From a virus: a stretch of 64,000 nucleotides of DNA. Below are positions 8,598 through 16,258 of the stretch, piece after piece; position 1 is the first letter of the stretch; every line of letters begins with the position of its first letter. The notes under the pieces were generated by a model. It made no database searches. It saw only the letters and a list, made by a program, of their open reading frames with translations, and was not told the origin of the DNA. The translations under genes and the position numbers were made by a program. The stretch spans positions 59,488 to 123,487 of IMG/VR virus record IMGVR_UViG_3300047457_000500, one strand, 5' to 3'.

Positions 8598-8983
8598 TAT
8601 AAACTCCCTGGAGTAATATCTCCCAAAACATAAATTGTTCCAATAACTGGAGTCCACACAGTGTCATTATCAATTATTACCTCAACATCAAATGGAAGTT
8701 CTGCAACTGTTGACTTATATCCGCTTCCCCAATTTTCTGTTGTTTCTGGATCTGCTTTTATGTCTACATAACCATCAGCGGCTTCACACTTTAAAGAATC
8801 TAATACATCTCCAAACTGATCGTAGGCCGTGCATCTATAGGTCCATCCGTCTGTGTTGTAATAGGTAACTTCGTCATCTTGATAAAACTCTACACGTAAT
8901 GTTGCTGTGTCTCCACGTACAACTCTCCACTGTATGTTTGCTGGATCAGCACCAAAAATTTCGGGAGCACATGGATTTGTCAT
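8597..8983 (-). CDS. Tail protein with BppU-N-like beta domain (copy 3 of 3)
   Basis: 128 residues, first gene of the minus-strand tail operon as seen here. QWRVVRGDTATLRVEF near residue 18 and the final IGTIYVLGDITPG match the paralogues at 1726 and 6363. A GGTATAAT box lies 9 nt before the start and probably begins the operon transcript. Confidence 0.5.
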   Translation of the reverse strand: MTNPCAPEIFGADPANIQWRVVRGDTATLRVEFYQDDEVTYYNTDGWTYRCTAYDQFGDVLDSLKCEAADGYVDIKADPETTENWGSGYKSTVAELPFDVEVIIDNDTVWTPVIGTIYVLGDITPGSL

Positions 8984-9273
8984 AATAGAAAGATTATACC
9001 ATCAAATATGGACTTGCCCCAAGATCGGTGGGTATGAGAGACGGATCAAGGGGCAAGCATTAAAAGTATATCATAAAGGACAAAACGGACATTAGTTGTT
9101 TACGTCACAAATAGTTTATGGTATAGTACTTATAGGGTTTGTGGGGACTTTGCACTAGAGATATTATCTTCACTTCCACCATTAGATGTAACTAAAAAAT
9201 CTATGGGGGGAGGGGGGGACTTTCCCTAAAGATACTTACTATTATATAAAGAAAACAATGTTATAATCAATAT
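8984..9273. other. Intergenic region with hairpin and G-runs
   Basis: Divergent spacer with no convincing gene. It holds an inverted repeat CTTGCCCC/GGGGCAAG (9013-9057) with inner GATC/GATC pairing; a possible plus promoter (TATAGT near 9123); two copies of GGGGACTTT (9143 and 9215); and a G6-A-G7 run at 9205-9218. The last 12 nt are the TATAAT box and 6-nt gap of the next gene. Confidence 0.5.
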
Positions 9274-9900
9274 ATGATTAAAGTTTATAAAAATCTAATG
9301 TCCGAAGAAGACAGATTATCTGTTTTAGATGTTATGCAATATTTTGAAGAACCTCTATGGGGTCCTAGCATTTGTACAGATGAACCAGTAAGACAATTGA
9401 GGGACTGGCTGCCTATTTCAGTTCATAAAAAAATGTATTCTGTTCATAAAAAAGTTATACCATTAATAGAAAAAGATTTTAGATTAAGTGAAAGAAATGT
9501 AAAAATAACAAACCCAGAATATTCAGACCTTATGAATACTTCATTTTTAACTATGGATCGAAGAGATCCAGGAATGAGCCTAGGTCCTCATCCAGACATT
9601 CCTACAGGAACATATCAGCCTCATCCAGGAATATCTTTGGGTGGAGGAAGCCCTATCACAATATCAGGTATTTTCTACTGGAATGATGATATTGAAGGCG
9701 GAGAACTTAAGTTTCACGATGACGACGTTGCTATAGAAAGACCAGAGGAATGTGATATTAAATCTCCGTATATCTATAAGCCAGTTGCTGGAGATTTTGT
9801 TGCTTTTGAGTCTAAATATATACATGAAATTCTAGAGGTAAAATCTGGACACAGATATTCGACTCAGTGGTTTTTTGCTAATGAAAATTGGAAAGGCTAG
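9274..9900 (+). CDS. 2OG-Fe(II) oxygenase, prolyl-hydroxylase type
   Basis: 208 residues. The iron-binding triad is visible: H-P-D in LGPHPDIP (about residue 107) and the distal His in ESKYIHEIL (about 188), followed by HRYSTQW with the Arg that binds 2-oxoglutarate. GIFYWNDDIEGGELKF between them is the signature strand of this family. It would hydroxylate a protein side chain or small molecule using O2 and 2-oxoglutarate; the substrate is unknown. TATAAT lies exactly 6 nt before the ATG, so the mRNA is probably leaderless. Confidence 0.8.
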   Translation: MIKVYKNLMSEEDRLSVLDVMQYFEEPLWGPSICTDEPVRQLRDWLPISVHKKMYSVHKKVIPLIEKDFRLSERNVKITNPEYSDLMNTSFLTMDRRDPGMSLGPHPDIPTGTYQPHPGISLGGGSPITISGIFYWNDDIEGGELKFHDDDVAIERPEECDIKSPYIYKPVAGDFVAFESKYIHEILEVKSGHRYSTQWFFANENWKG

Positions 9901-10121
9901 TCCTTGTTTTTAATAACAAGGTCATATATAACATTTACTTTTTCCTCAAGCCTATTGACCTGATCTTTTAAACTTGATCCACCATTTGGCTTAAATTGTG
10001 ATTTAATTTCTTCAAAGTAATGTTTTGTTAACCACTTGATTCCATAGCCAACACCTGATAGAATAGTACATATGCCTATTATGATTTCAATTACTAACGC
10101 TGTACCCTGTGTAGCAAACAT
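9897..10121 (-). CDS. Small membrane protein, holin-like layout
   Basis: 74 residues: one hydrophobic segment (about 8-29, ALVIEIIIGICTILSGVGYG), then a charged region with a heptad-like helix (LKDQVNRLEEKVNVIYDL). One transmembrane helix plus a coiled coil is a layout of some small phage holins and spanin-like proteins, but nothing decides the role. It overlaps the end of the oxygenase tail-to-tail by 4 bases. Confidence 0.5.
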   Translation of the reverse strand: MFATQGTALVIEIIIGICTILSGVGYGIKWLTKHYFEEIKSQFKPNGGSSLKDQVNRLEEKVNVIYDLVIKNKD

Positions 10122-10154
10122 AACAGGATTAATTATAAGTGGAGTTTTTAAAAA

Positions 10155-11054
10155 ATGAGAACTACTGGAGACAAAATTAGGGGAATTTCTAATTTCTTTA
10201 AAGATGAAATTATAAACGCATCGGACATAGTAAATGCTGACCCAAACGTGGTAAAAAGTCCATTAATATCTAACTCTTCTTTAAGACAAGTATGTTATGA
10301 CTGTACATGTCACGGTGGCCCAGATAACAAAAACATGGAACTTTATGATTTGGACGACATTGTATATAATATAAATAGTTTAGGATACAGGTCAGAAGAG
10401 TTCTCCAAGGAAGATGCACCAAATAACTTTTTGTATATTGGATGTTCTGTAACTTTTGGAGTTGGCCTGCCAGACGATGTAATTTGGCCATACTTTTTAA
10501 ATAAAAAGTTAAATGGAGAAAAAATATTTAACTTAGGAATTAACGGTATATCTACTAATGTAATTACTTATAATATACATAAATATATAAAACAATTTGG
10601 TAAGCCCAAAGCAATTTTTGCCTTGTATCCAAACATTCATAGAACAGAGTCTTTTTTAGATGACAAGTTAAGTATAATACATTTTAAGGAACATGCAGAG
10701 TTAGAGTTTGGACCTAACTTAAAGAATAAAGTGGATATAGCAGCGTTTGCCTTTAGTCAAATAAACACAATAAAGATTTTGGCAGATTATTTAGAATCTA
10801 TAGATATCCCATTTTTTTGGAGCAGTTGGTGGGGTGCGTTTGATAACTATGTACAATATCAAGACAAAGATCTTTTTAAAAATTTTGTAAAGTTTGATCG
10901 TTCGATAGACTTAGATTTAGTCGAACAATATAAAAATCATCACTACTTTAATGTTGCAAGAGACAATCAGCACTTTGGTATATTAGGACATATATCTATA
11001 ACAGAATCATTTTTCGATGCTTGGAAGGAATACAATGAAAAAAGAAATTCTTAA
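10155..11054 (+). CDS. SGNH-hydrolase-like protein (family copy 1 of 5)
   Basis: 299 residues. Block I appears as YIGCSVTFGVG (G-C-S in place of the usual G-D-S nucleophile motif), the strand ALYPNIHRTES is shared by all five paralogues here, and RDNQHFGILGH near the end supplies the D-x-x-H of block V. SGNH enzymes are esterases, acetyltransferase partners or lipases, often acting on glycans. The N-terminal 90 residues are divergent between paralogues. Its 3' end overlaps the next gene. Confidence 0.55.
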   Translation: MRTTGDKIRGISNFFKDEIINASDIVNADPNVVKSPLISNSSLRQVCYDCTCHGGPDNKNMELYDLDDIVYNINSLGYRSEEFSKEDAPNNFLYIGCSVTFGVGLPDDVIWPYFLNKKLNGEKIFNLGINGISTNVITYNIHKYIKQFGKPKAIFALYPNIHRTESFLDDKLSIIHFKEHAELEFGPNLKNKVDIAAFAFSQINTIKILADYLESIDIPFFWSSWWGAFDNYVQYQDKDLFKNFVKFDRSIDLDLVEQYKNHHYFNVARDNQHFGILGHISITESFFDAWKEYNEKRNS

Positions 11055-11808
11055 GACCTTAGAGGGCTTCGACAAAATAATAATATCTCCCGATATGGAT
11101 GGTTTTATTTCGGCGCATTTCGTAAATAGGTTTAACGGCGCAAAGGTAGTTGGGACATATGATTCAAACAAGTTATGTCTTTCCGACGGGGTGAAAGTAG
11201 AAGAGTGCCTGTTCCTCGATTGTGACATAAACAGGCCAGATATAGTCTCGCTTGGAAATCATATGCGACTTATAAATGACAATATGTCTAAAAGATCGTT
11301 CAATCCAAATATTCATTTCGGCGTTACGAACTATAAAGACAAGTATCCATTTGCAACCGCATATCTTTTGGCGTTTGCGCTAGAGATTGAAACATCCCCA
11401 CAAGACATAATACGCATGGCATACGCTGACTCAACACTAAGGAATATGATTTCATACAGCGATAACATGCGAAATTGGTCAGATAAGATGCCTCATCCTT
11501 CTGTTAGATATGTGATCAACAACACAGAATATTCTAAAGCCCTGGATGACAATATAAGAGTCGAATACGGAAATGATCAATCATTTACCTCTTGGCGTTT
11601 TGGAAAAGAGCGGTATATGAAAACAATCAATGAAGCCCTAGTAAAAGAAAATGTTTCACATGAAACATTGACTACTGGTATAAAATATATTAAGGACAAG
11701 GTTGGGTATAATACTGTTAAGAGATATATGAATGATATTTTCTCATATGCAGAAACATATCAGGGAGAATACTCAGTAACATATATGGAGGAAACCGAAT
11801 GGAAATAG
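11035..11808 (+). CDS. DHH-like phosphoesterase-fold protein
   Basis: 257 residues from the ATG after GGAAGGAATACA; an upstream in-frame ATG would lack a ribosome site. IIISPDMDGFISAHFVNRF resembles the S-x-x-D-x-D-G motif that opens DHH-family phosphoesterases, and ECLFLDCDIN could be the second metal-binding strand. The actual DHH motif is not evident, so activity is doubtful. The DHH family includes RecJ nuclease and cyclic-dinucleotide phosphodiesterases. Assignment is tentative. Confidence 0.4.
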   Translation: MKKEILKTLEGFDKIIISPDMDGFISAHFVNRFNGAKVVGTYDSNKLCLSDGVKVEECLFLDCDINRPDIVSLGNHMRLINDNMSKRSFNPNIHFGVTNYKDKYPFATAYLLAFALEIETSPQDIIRMAYADSTLRNMISYSDNMRNWSDKMPHPSVRYVINNTEYSKALDDNIRVEYGNDQSFTSWRFGKERYMKTINEALVKENVSHETLTTGIKYIKDKVGYNTVKRYMNDIFSYAETYQGEYSVTYMEETEWK

Positions 11809-12023
11809 TACCAGGGTTTGGAGATAAAAAAGATGTTAAGGTTTGGGATTTAATTAATCCTAATAAACCAAGAAGTGAGCAGGAAGAAGCCCAACGAAGG
11901 CTAGATATCTGTATGTCTTGTGAGCACCTAAACAAGCGTATGGTAAAATGTAATAAGTGTGGTTGTTTTATGAAATTAAAAACAACACTGCAAGGAGCAA
12001 AATGTCCAATAGGAAAGTGGTGA
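11799..12023 (+). CDS. Small zinc-binding protein (C4/C5 type)
   Basis: 74 residues. Six cysteines: C-x-x-C in DICMSCEHL, C-x-x-C-G-C in VKCNKCGCF, and a final KCPIGKW. This pattern is seen in short phage and cyanophage proteins of unknown function and should bind one or two zinc ions. It overlaps the upstream gene by 10 bases and has the GGAGG ribosome site inside that gene. Confidence 0.6.
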   Translation: MEIVPGFGDKKDVKVWDLINPNKPRSEQEEAQRRLDICMSCEHLNKRMVKCNKCGCFMKLKTTLQGAKCPIGKW

Positions 12024-12026
12024 AAT

Positions 12027-12215
12027 ATGTATAGAGAAGAAGGCGTTGCGTTGATGACAAAGACGGTAAACGAGTACAATAGAAGAATGGCTGCAAACGC
12101 AGGTGTTCCAATGGACCAAGTAGAGTCCGTATTGGCACAACAGCAAGAACAGTTGAACGCTGTTAATGGGATGCTGTTTGACACTTTGAAGGAAAACGGA
12201 TATATTCGTGACTAA
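12027..12215 (+). CDS. Small helical hypothetical protein
   Basis: 62 residues, mostly helical, with NEYNRRMAANAGVPMDQVE and a Gln-rich coiled-coil stretch (LAQQQEQLNAV). An internal ATG at codon 10 is an alternative start. It lies 3 nt after the zinc protein and overlaps the following GTG-start oxygenase by 8 bases, so the three are one operon. Confidence 0.55.
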   Translation: MYREEGVALMTKTVNEYNRRMAANAGVPMDQVESVLAQQQEQLNAVNGMLFDTLKENGYIRD

Positions 12216-12807
12216 TAGTTCTTTATTCTCTGAGTTTGAGCCTATTGTTATTAACAATGTTTTCAGCGAAGAAGAGATTAAAGAAATTTATGATTCCCGC
12301 TCCAAAAGTGAGAATCTTTTGGTTGATGCTAGTTGTGGCTACATAACTAATACAAAACCATTTAGCGAAAATATTAGGAAAAAGATTGTGCAGATTGTTC
12401 AAGACAATGTGCCGATAAAAGTTAAAGAGTGGGGCAATCATATGCCTAGGTATACTTTGGAATCCAATAGCAAGCCTAGGCTTCATCCCCATTATGATGT
12501 AGGGTTAGATCAAGCATCGTTTACTTTAAGTATTCAACTTGATCATACCTTACCTTGGACAGTTTATGTTGGACATCAAGGATATGATATTCCAAGAAAT
12601 ACCGCTGTCCTGTTCTCTGGATCACACCAAATACATTGGAGACCAGATATAGAGTTTGGGCCAAATGATTATTACGACATTATAGTTGCCCAAGTTGTAG
12701 AAGATACAGAAAACCCACTTGTGCTAGACGATACTCATAGAGAGCATATGTCAAACCAAGTGGGTTCTTTTGTTGCTAAGTATTTTACTTCACAATCGGG
12801 AAATTAG
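12208..12807 (+). CDS. 2OG-Fe(II) oxygenase-like protein, HWRP subfamily
   Basis: 199 residues, GTG start overlapping the previous gene. LHPHYDVG gives H-x-D, and FSGSHQIHWRPDIEFG gives the distal His and Arg, followed by YYDIIVAQV. The same block (F-S/A-G-x-x-Q-x-H-W/H-R) recurs in genes at 13113, 25275 and 33929, so this is a within-genome subfamily. A double-stranded beta-helix oxygenase is the best reading; substrate unknown. Confidence 0.65.
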   Translation: MTNSSLFSEFEPIVINNVFSEEEIKEIYDSRSKSENLLVDASCGYITNTKPFSENIRKKIVQIVQDNVPIKVKEWGNHMPRYTLESNSKPRLHPHYDVGLDQASFTLSIQLDHTLPWTVYVGHQGYDIPRNTAVLFSGSHQIHWRPDIEFGPNDYYDIIVAQVVEDTENPLVLDDTHREHMSNQVGSFVAKYFTSQSGN

Positions 12808-13057
12808 CCCTCTTAAGTGCATCCTTTAATGGTGGATCTAGTTCATCATACTTCTTGTCAATTACCCGCCCATCATTAGAATTAATGTGAACAATTTCAG
12901 TCTTTCTTAGTTGTGTGTTATCAGATGGATCTGCAAATGTTTTTAGAACAATAAGATAATCGCAAAAATCCTTAAAAATAAAGTCCTTTGCTTGAGCATT
13001 TCCGTCTTGAGTTGTATACCAATCAGTCTCTACAAAACTCATTTTTTCTAGTGCCAT
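12785..13057 (-). CDS. Hypothetical protein
   Basis: 90 residues, GGAGG ribosome site 5 nt before the ATG. Charged and mixed alpha/beta (FKDFCDYLIVLKTF; LDPPLKDALKRANFPI). No family recognised. It ends inside the 3' end of the convergent oxygenase gene (23-bp overlap). Confidence 0.5.
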   Translation of the reverse strand: MALEKMSFVETDWYTTQDGNAQAKDFIFKDFCDYLIVLKTFADPSDNTQLRKTEIVHINSNDGRVIDKKYDELDPPLKDALKRANFPIVK

Positions 13058-13112
13058 GGTGGCCTCCTATCTTCTTTAAAAGTATACCATAATCATATGT
13101 TATAATCTTTAT

Positions 13113-13799
13113 ATGGCAAATATCGATCCTTTAGTACCGCACACAGAGAAGCATTTCTTTACTGATGAAGAATACGGCATGATTTATGACACAATAAAAA
13201 AGACTATCGATCTTGGTGTTGCTGAAGCAAACGATCCATGGTTACATTTCCGTAAAAACACAAATAATGGATTTTTAGTTATATTCTTTAGTGAGCGTCG
13301 CAATGGACCACTACCAGGATTGCCTAAGCAAGTAGAAGATAAGATTAGACAAAAGTTTGAAGAGAAAACAGGTGGACCTGTAGATCACATAGGTGTATTG
13401 TGGGCTAGATATACGCCATTGAGTGGAGAGATTCCATCTTTATACCCGCACCAAGATAGATCAGAAACACATACAGCGTATATGTTTACAATTGAATTAG
13501 ATAAAACTCTTGATTGGGACTTCTATGTTGAAGATGAAAAGTTCCAAATGGAAAAAAACCAAGCAGTGTGGTTCTCTGGTACAAACCAAGCACACTGGAG
13601 ACCAGATAGACATTTTGGTGAAGAAGATTATTATGACATCTTGTTATGTCAAACACATCATGGAGAAGATGACAATCCTTTATCTGAAGAACATTATTTA
13701 GATGGAGACGATCATGCTACTGAGGTTGCCCAGAAGTATGCTCATCTTCTACCCGAAACACTTTTGAAAGCATCTCGCCTTCAGGGTCCCTGCCAGTAG
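13113..13799 (+). CDS. 2OG-Fe(II) oxygenase-like protein, HWRP subfamily
   Basis: 228 residues. YPHQDRSE supplies H-x-D; WFSGTNQAHWRPDRHFG supplies the distal His and Arg; YYDILLCQT follows as in the paralogue at 12208. The N-terminal third (EKHFFTDEEYGMIYDTIKK) matches the opening helix of prolyl-4-hydroxylase-type domains. TATAAT is exactly 6 nt upstream of the ATG, so the message is probably leaderless. Its last 80 bp are overlapped by an antisense microgene. Confidence 0.65.
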   Translation: MANIDPLVPHTEKHFFTDEEYGMIYDTIKKTIDLGVAEANDPWLHFRKNTNNGFLVIFFSERRNGPLPGLPKQVEDKIRQKFEEKTGGPVDHIGVLWARYTPLSGEIPSLYPHQDRSETHTAYMFTIELDKTLDWDFYVEDEKFQMEKNQAVWFSGTNQAHWRPDRHFGEEDYYDILLCQTHHGEDDNPLSEEHYLDGDDHATEVAQKYAHLLPETLLKASRLQGPCQ

Positions 13800-13884
13800 T
13801 GTGATCTTTTTCTGATCTACAACTGCATCCATCACAACAAAAATCTGAAAAAATTTTGAATGCCAAACTATTATTTTCTGTCAT
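13717..13884 (-). CDS. Cys-rich microprotein
   Basis: 55 codons, ATGA overlap with the gene upstream. The N-terminal half has a C-C-x-x-C-x-C cluster (DFCCDGCSCRSEKDH). The C-terminal half is antisense to the oxygenase gene, which weakens the case. It may bind metal; otherwise unknown. Confidence 0.35.
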   Translation of the reverse strand: MTENNSLAFKIFSDFCCDGCSCRSEKDHTTGRDPEGEMLSKVFRVEDEHTSGQPQ

Positions 13885-14042
13885 ATTGAAGTCCATCCTT
13901 GTGCTGTAGCCTTTCCGCTTGCTATCCAGTCACGATGTAACTCATGCTGAAAAGTCCAATTGGTCTCATGTGTATCCCGCCCACAATTATGGCAAAAATC
14001 TGAATTTATATCTTTATACACATGATCACAATATTTAGACAT
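13881..14042 (-). CDS. Zinc-binding microprotein
   Basis: 53 residues, MSKYCDHVYKDINSDFCHNC with C-x-H and C-x-x-C ligands, then HELHRDWIASGKA. A TATAAT box is exactly 6 nt before the ATG. The Cys spacing supports a small treble-clef-like zinc fold. It heads a two-gene unit with the next Cys-rich microprotein. Confidence 0.5.
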   Translation of the reverse strand: MSKYCDHVYKDINSDFCHNCGRDTHETNWTFQHELHRDWIASGKATAQGWTSI

Positions 14043-14107
14043 AAAACCATTATACCAAAAATCTGAATTTTTTTCTTAAATGTACGATACATAATATATA
14101 AAAATAA

Positions 14108-14161
14108 AACAAAAAAAAATAGTGAGCACATATTTAGCGATCAAAATATATGTGCCCACTA
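14108..14161 (-). terminator. Rho-independent terminator
   Basis: AGTGAGCACATAT and ATATGTGCCCACT form a 13-bp stem with one mismatch, and on the minus strand the stem is followed by a run of nine T. It ends the minus-strand small-gene unit that begins near 15.3 kb. Confidence 0.75.
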
Positions 14162-14180
14162 GTAGGGGAAGGTTTTATTC

Positions 14181-14372
14181 CTATACTGGTACTTCCATTT
14201 TTCCAAATAGCCACCCGTTGTGTATTCCAATGAGTGGTGCGTCTATACAAACCGCATAACCTATTGGCAAAGAGTCTGAGAATGTAGAAATAAAAGTTTC
14301 TACTGTTTCCTTGTTAGGGAGATTTATTGTCTTAGTTTCTCCGTTAGTTGTTGTTAGTCTGATTGGTATCAT
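14181..14372 (-). CDS. Small hypothetical protein
   Basis: 63 residues (MIPIRLTTTNGETKTINLPN), beta-rich with a short helix. CTAGGAG precedes the ATG. Last gene before the terminator of a minus-strand early unit. No family recognised. Confidence 0.55.
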   Translation of the reverse strand: MIPIRLTTTNGETKTINLPNKETVETFISTFSDSLPIGYAVCIDAPLIGIHNGWLFGKMEVPV

Positions 14373-14496
14373 TGTTATTTTCTCCTAGTTCTATTTTATA
14401 CCTTGTTTTGTAATGGCTTCTATCATAGTTGGCAATAGTACCATATTTCTTGATGTGTGCGAGTCTTTTTAGTTGTTCCTCGCTATACCCTGCCAC
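14344..14496 (-). CDS. Small basic/polar protein
   Basis: 50 codons from a GTG that overlaps the upstream stop (TAGTG). GYSEEQLKRLAHIKKYGTI looks like a helix-turn helix or short DNA-binding arm; the end is Asn-rich and runs into the next gene by 29 bases. Acceptance rests on the overlap architecture and filling an otherwise empty gap. Confidence 0.4.
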   Translation of the reverse strand: MAGYSEEQLKRLAHIKKYGTIANYDRSHYKTRYKIELGENNNDTNQTNNN

Positions 14497-14606
14497 TATT
14501 CAACACACTCGCAAGGTTCTACCGCATAGTCATTTTCATCACCAATAAAAATAACTCCTTGTCCATAGCATGATGAGCAATCTATAATTTGTACTGAGTT
14601 TATCAT
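14496..14606 (-). CDS. Cys-rich microprotein
   Basis: 36 residues with C-x-x-C-Y-G-Q-G and a C-terminal E-P-C-E-C. The same C-x-x-CYGQG...C-x-C layout occurs in the plus-strand gene at 17295, so the two are paralogous metal-binding proteins. AAAGGAT lies 5 nt upstream of the ATG. Confidence 0.55.
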   Translation of the reverse strand: MINSVQIIDCSSCYGQGVIFIGDENDYAVEPCECVE

Positions 14607-14654
14607 TTCTTATCCTTTCGTTTCAATAATCTTAGCATAGGGCACTGACAAGGG

Positions 14655-14831
14655 TTAGCCTTGCCAATGTTGAGAGTCATCACCCTCATCTACTCTAACA
14701 GTTTCGATAGTGTAGCCCCAACGGACTAGGCTATCTAGCAAGTCATTTATTTGATACTCGCTAACCATGAGGCGATTTACTACCTCTACTAGTGTGCCGT
14801 CTTTTTCGGCTGTATAACTTAAAGTTTTCAT
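14655..14831 (-). CDS. Small acidic hypothetical protein
   Basis: 58 residues (MKTLSYTAEKDGTLVEVVNR), predicted beta-hairpin then two helices, acidic end (VDEGDDSQHWQG). AAAGGAT ribosome site. Typical of actinobacteriophage early small genes; function unknown. Confidence 0.55.
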   Translation of the reverse strand: MKTLSYTAEKDGTLVEVVNRLMVSEYQINDLLDSLVRWGYTIETVRVDEGDDSQHWQG

Positions 14832-14850
14832 TTTCTAATCCTTTCTAAAA

Positions 14851-14967
14851 TTAGTGCTTAGAGCAATCGTGAGTTTTGTAAACTTGGAAACCCCATACTG
14901 GGCAAACCTTGTAATCTGCTGGGTTCACTATCATGTAATCGTTTCTGCTTTCGTAAATTGTGTTCAT
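14851..14967 (-). CDS. Small hypothetical protein
   Basis: 38 residues with two Cys and two His (YKVCPVWGFQVYKTHDCSKH), which could form a small metal site. AAAGGATAAGTAA precedes the ATG, and a promoter with a TAGGAT -10 lies just upstream. Confidence 0.5.
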   Translation of the reverse strand: MNTIYESRNDYMIVNPADYKVCPVWGFQVYKTHDCSKH

Positions 14968-14999
14968 TTACTTATCCTTTCTTTTTCTATCTTTCTAGG

Positions 15000-15030
15000 A
15001 GTATCCTAACACCTACCACTGACATTTTGG
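15000..15030 (-). promoter_or_regulatory. Minus-strand promoter with TGTCAG motif (copy A of a 25-bp repeat)
   Basis: On the minus strand TGTCAG lies 10 nt before a TAGGAT -10 box. The 25 bases 15000-15024 recur exactly at 15322-15346, each time just upstream of a minus-strand gene. The -35 position is poor, so TGTCAG may bind an activator. Confidence 0.5.
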
Positions 15031-15063
15031 GGTGTCTGTGGGGTGTGTCCCCTGTGATGTGTA

Positions 15064-15276
15064 TCACTCGAAGAATACAGCACCTCTAACATTTTTGTGA
15101 TTTACACAAACATTTCCACGAGGGATTTCCACATGGCATTTGAAGCATAGCATTTTGACTTCTGCTTTTGTAACTATTGCTAATTCTAAATCTAGCAATT
15201 CGCTACTAGTAGCATTTTCTAACGATACCCAACCAGCACCGTTTTCATCTAATCTAAACATTTCTAATGTAGCCAT
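15064..15276 (-). CDS. Small zinc-binding protein
   Basis: 70 residues. MLCFKCHVEIPRGNVCVNH has C-x-x-C and C-x-x-H, likely a zinc ribbon at the C-terminal end; the N-terminal half resembles a small beta sheet with a helix. AAAGGTGGTCAC precedes the ATG, matching the leader of the divergent gene at 15662. Confidence 0.55.
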   Translation of the reverse strand: MATLEMFRLDENGAGWVSLENATSSELLDLELAIVTKAEVKMLCFKCHVEIPRGNVCVNHKNVRGAVFFE

Positions 15277-15661
15277 TTTGTGACCACCTTTCTTTCTAAT
15301 CTAAAACTTATCTTGATACCTAGTATCCTAACACCTACCACTGACAAATTGGGGGTAACAATTCGGACATTTGGTATATTTGGGATTGTGAGTTACCTCA
15401 CATTTTTTAGGCCACTATTTATTTTTTATAGGAGTATCCTAACATATAAATCTAAAAAAGTCAACACGACACGCCGTATTTCTAGATAACATTTTCATAA
15501 CGACACGCCCGACAGCGTCGGCAAATGTCCGTTTTGTCCGATTTACGTTTATGTGATTATGCTCACAAAAATAAATCCCCGACACGCCCGAAAAACAGGC
15601 TAATTTGTCAGTCCCCCCTGTTAGAATACTAGTATTAGAAAATAAAGAAAGGTGGTCTAAA
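15277..15661. promoter_or_regulatory. Divergent regulatory region
   Basis: No gene seen. On the minus strand there are TTGACT-17-TAGGAT (15464-15436) and a second -10 at 15330-15325 inside the 25-bp repeat. On the plus strand TTGTCAG in a 17-bp spacer precedes TAGAAT at 15622-15627. Between them are three ACACGCC/GGCGTGT-type boxes, a CGTCGGC box at 15516 and TTACGT at 15543. GTGAG/CTCAC can form a hairpin in the minus transcript near 15390. Likely the control point of the two early units. Confidence 0.6.
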
Positions 15662-15841
15662 ATGACTACACTAAGAGAAATAGAAAATCTAGGCTTTTGC
15701 CTAACCGATAATATCTGTGTGTTTTGCTCACACACTATGGACGGGTGGGATCGTGTATGCGTACCCTGTAACGAATATAAAGGCGTGATGAATATCGTTT
15801 CCGCCGTAGGCTACTATGGGAAAGATATTCTTCCCGTGTGA
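15662..15841 (+). CDS. Small zinc-binding protein
   Basis: 59 residues from the ATG after AAAGGTGGTCTAAA; a longer in-frame start is in the promoter. Four Cys and a His: C-x-x-C-S-H (CVFCSH) and C-x-x-C (CVPCNEY), a likely zinc ribbon. First gene of the plus-strand early unit. Confidence 0.6.
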   Translation: MTTLREIENLGFCLTDNICVFCSHTMDGWDRVCVPCNEYKGVMNIVSAVGYYGKDILPV

Positions 15842-15882
15842 GCCACCTCACAAAAATAAATAAAATCTAACGGCGTGTCGCC

Positions 15883-15911
15883 TTGAAAATGTCAGCCAAA
15901 AATGCTAAAAT
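15883..15911 (+). promoter_or_regulatory. sigma70-type promoter with TGTCAG in spacer
   Basis: TTGAAA and TAAAAT are separated by 17 bp ending in TGC; the spacer starts ATGTCAGCC. The transcript would begin with ATTACAGAGTAAT, a perfect 5-bp hairpin also present downstream of the promoter at 16970. Confidence 0.65.
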
Positions 15912-15943
15912 TACAGAGTAATAAAATGAAAGAAGGTAAAAAT

Positions 15944-16144
15944 ATGTCAGCAAATGTGTATCCAATCCAAGCCCTACTAATTGGTAAGGCTTATCGCTCT
16001 CGCTCTATTCAGGGAATTATTGAGGACGCAGAGCCTCGCCCTAATGTATGGTATAAAGGCGCAGATGCCTACGCCGTTCGTGTTCGTCCTGTAAATGGTG
16101 CTCGTGATGAATGGCGCACTCTAGCCGTAAAGGTTGGTGAGTAA
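15944..16144 (+). CDS. Small early protein, paralogue of the gene at 17029
   Basis: 66 residues from the ATG after GAAGGTAAAAAT. QALLIGKAYRSRS, then VWYKGADAYAVRVRPV and WRTLAVKV. The gene at 17029 has the same order (LL-x-G-x-Y, VW...YAIRYRV, W-x-x-I-A-V-R-V). Beta-rich; perhaps a small nucleic-acid-binding or inhibitor protein. Function unknown. Confidence 0.6.
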   Translation: MSANVYPIQALLIGKAYRSRSIQGIIEDAEPRPNVWYKGADAYAVRVRPVNGARDEWRTLAVKVGE

Positions 16145-16254
16145 TGAAACTAGATGAATTCAAAGCCTATATTGAGGCACAGCGCAAAGCGCAACAATTG
16201 ACAAACTTAGAGAAAATCGCTAAAATTATAACAACAGAAAAGAAAGGTAACTAA
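16144..16254 (+). CDS. Small helical protein
   Basis: 36 residues (MKLDEFKAYIEAQRKAQQLT and on), almost entirely helical and charged. TAATG overlap with the upstream stop couples translation. Unknown function. Confidence 0.5.
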   Translation: MKLDEFKAYIEAQRKAQQLTNLEKIAKIITTEKKGN

Positions 16255-16258
16255 ATAA

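Noticed and set aside
15280-15489. Plus-strand 69-codon ORF
   Set aside because: It lies in the divergent promoter region and crosses several promoter elements; no ribosome site.
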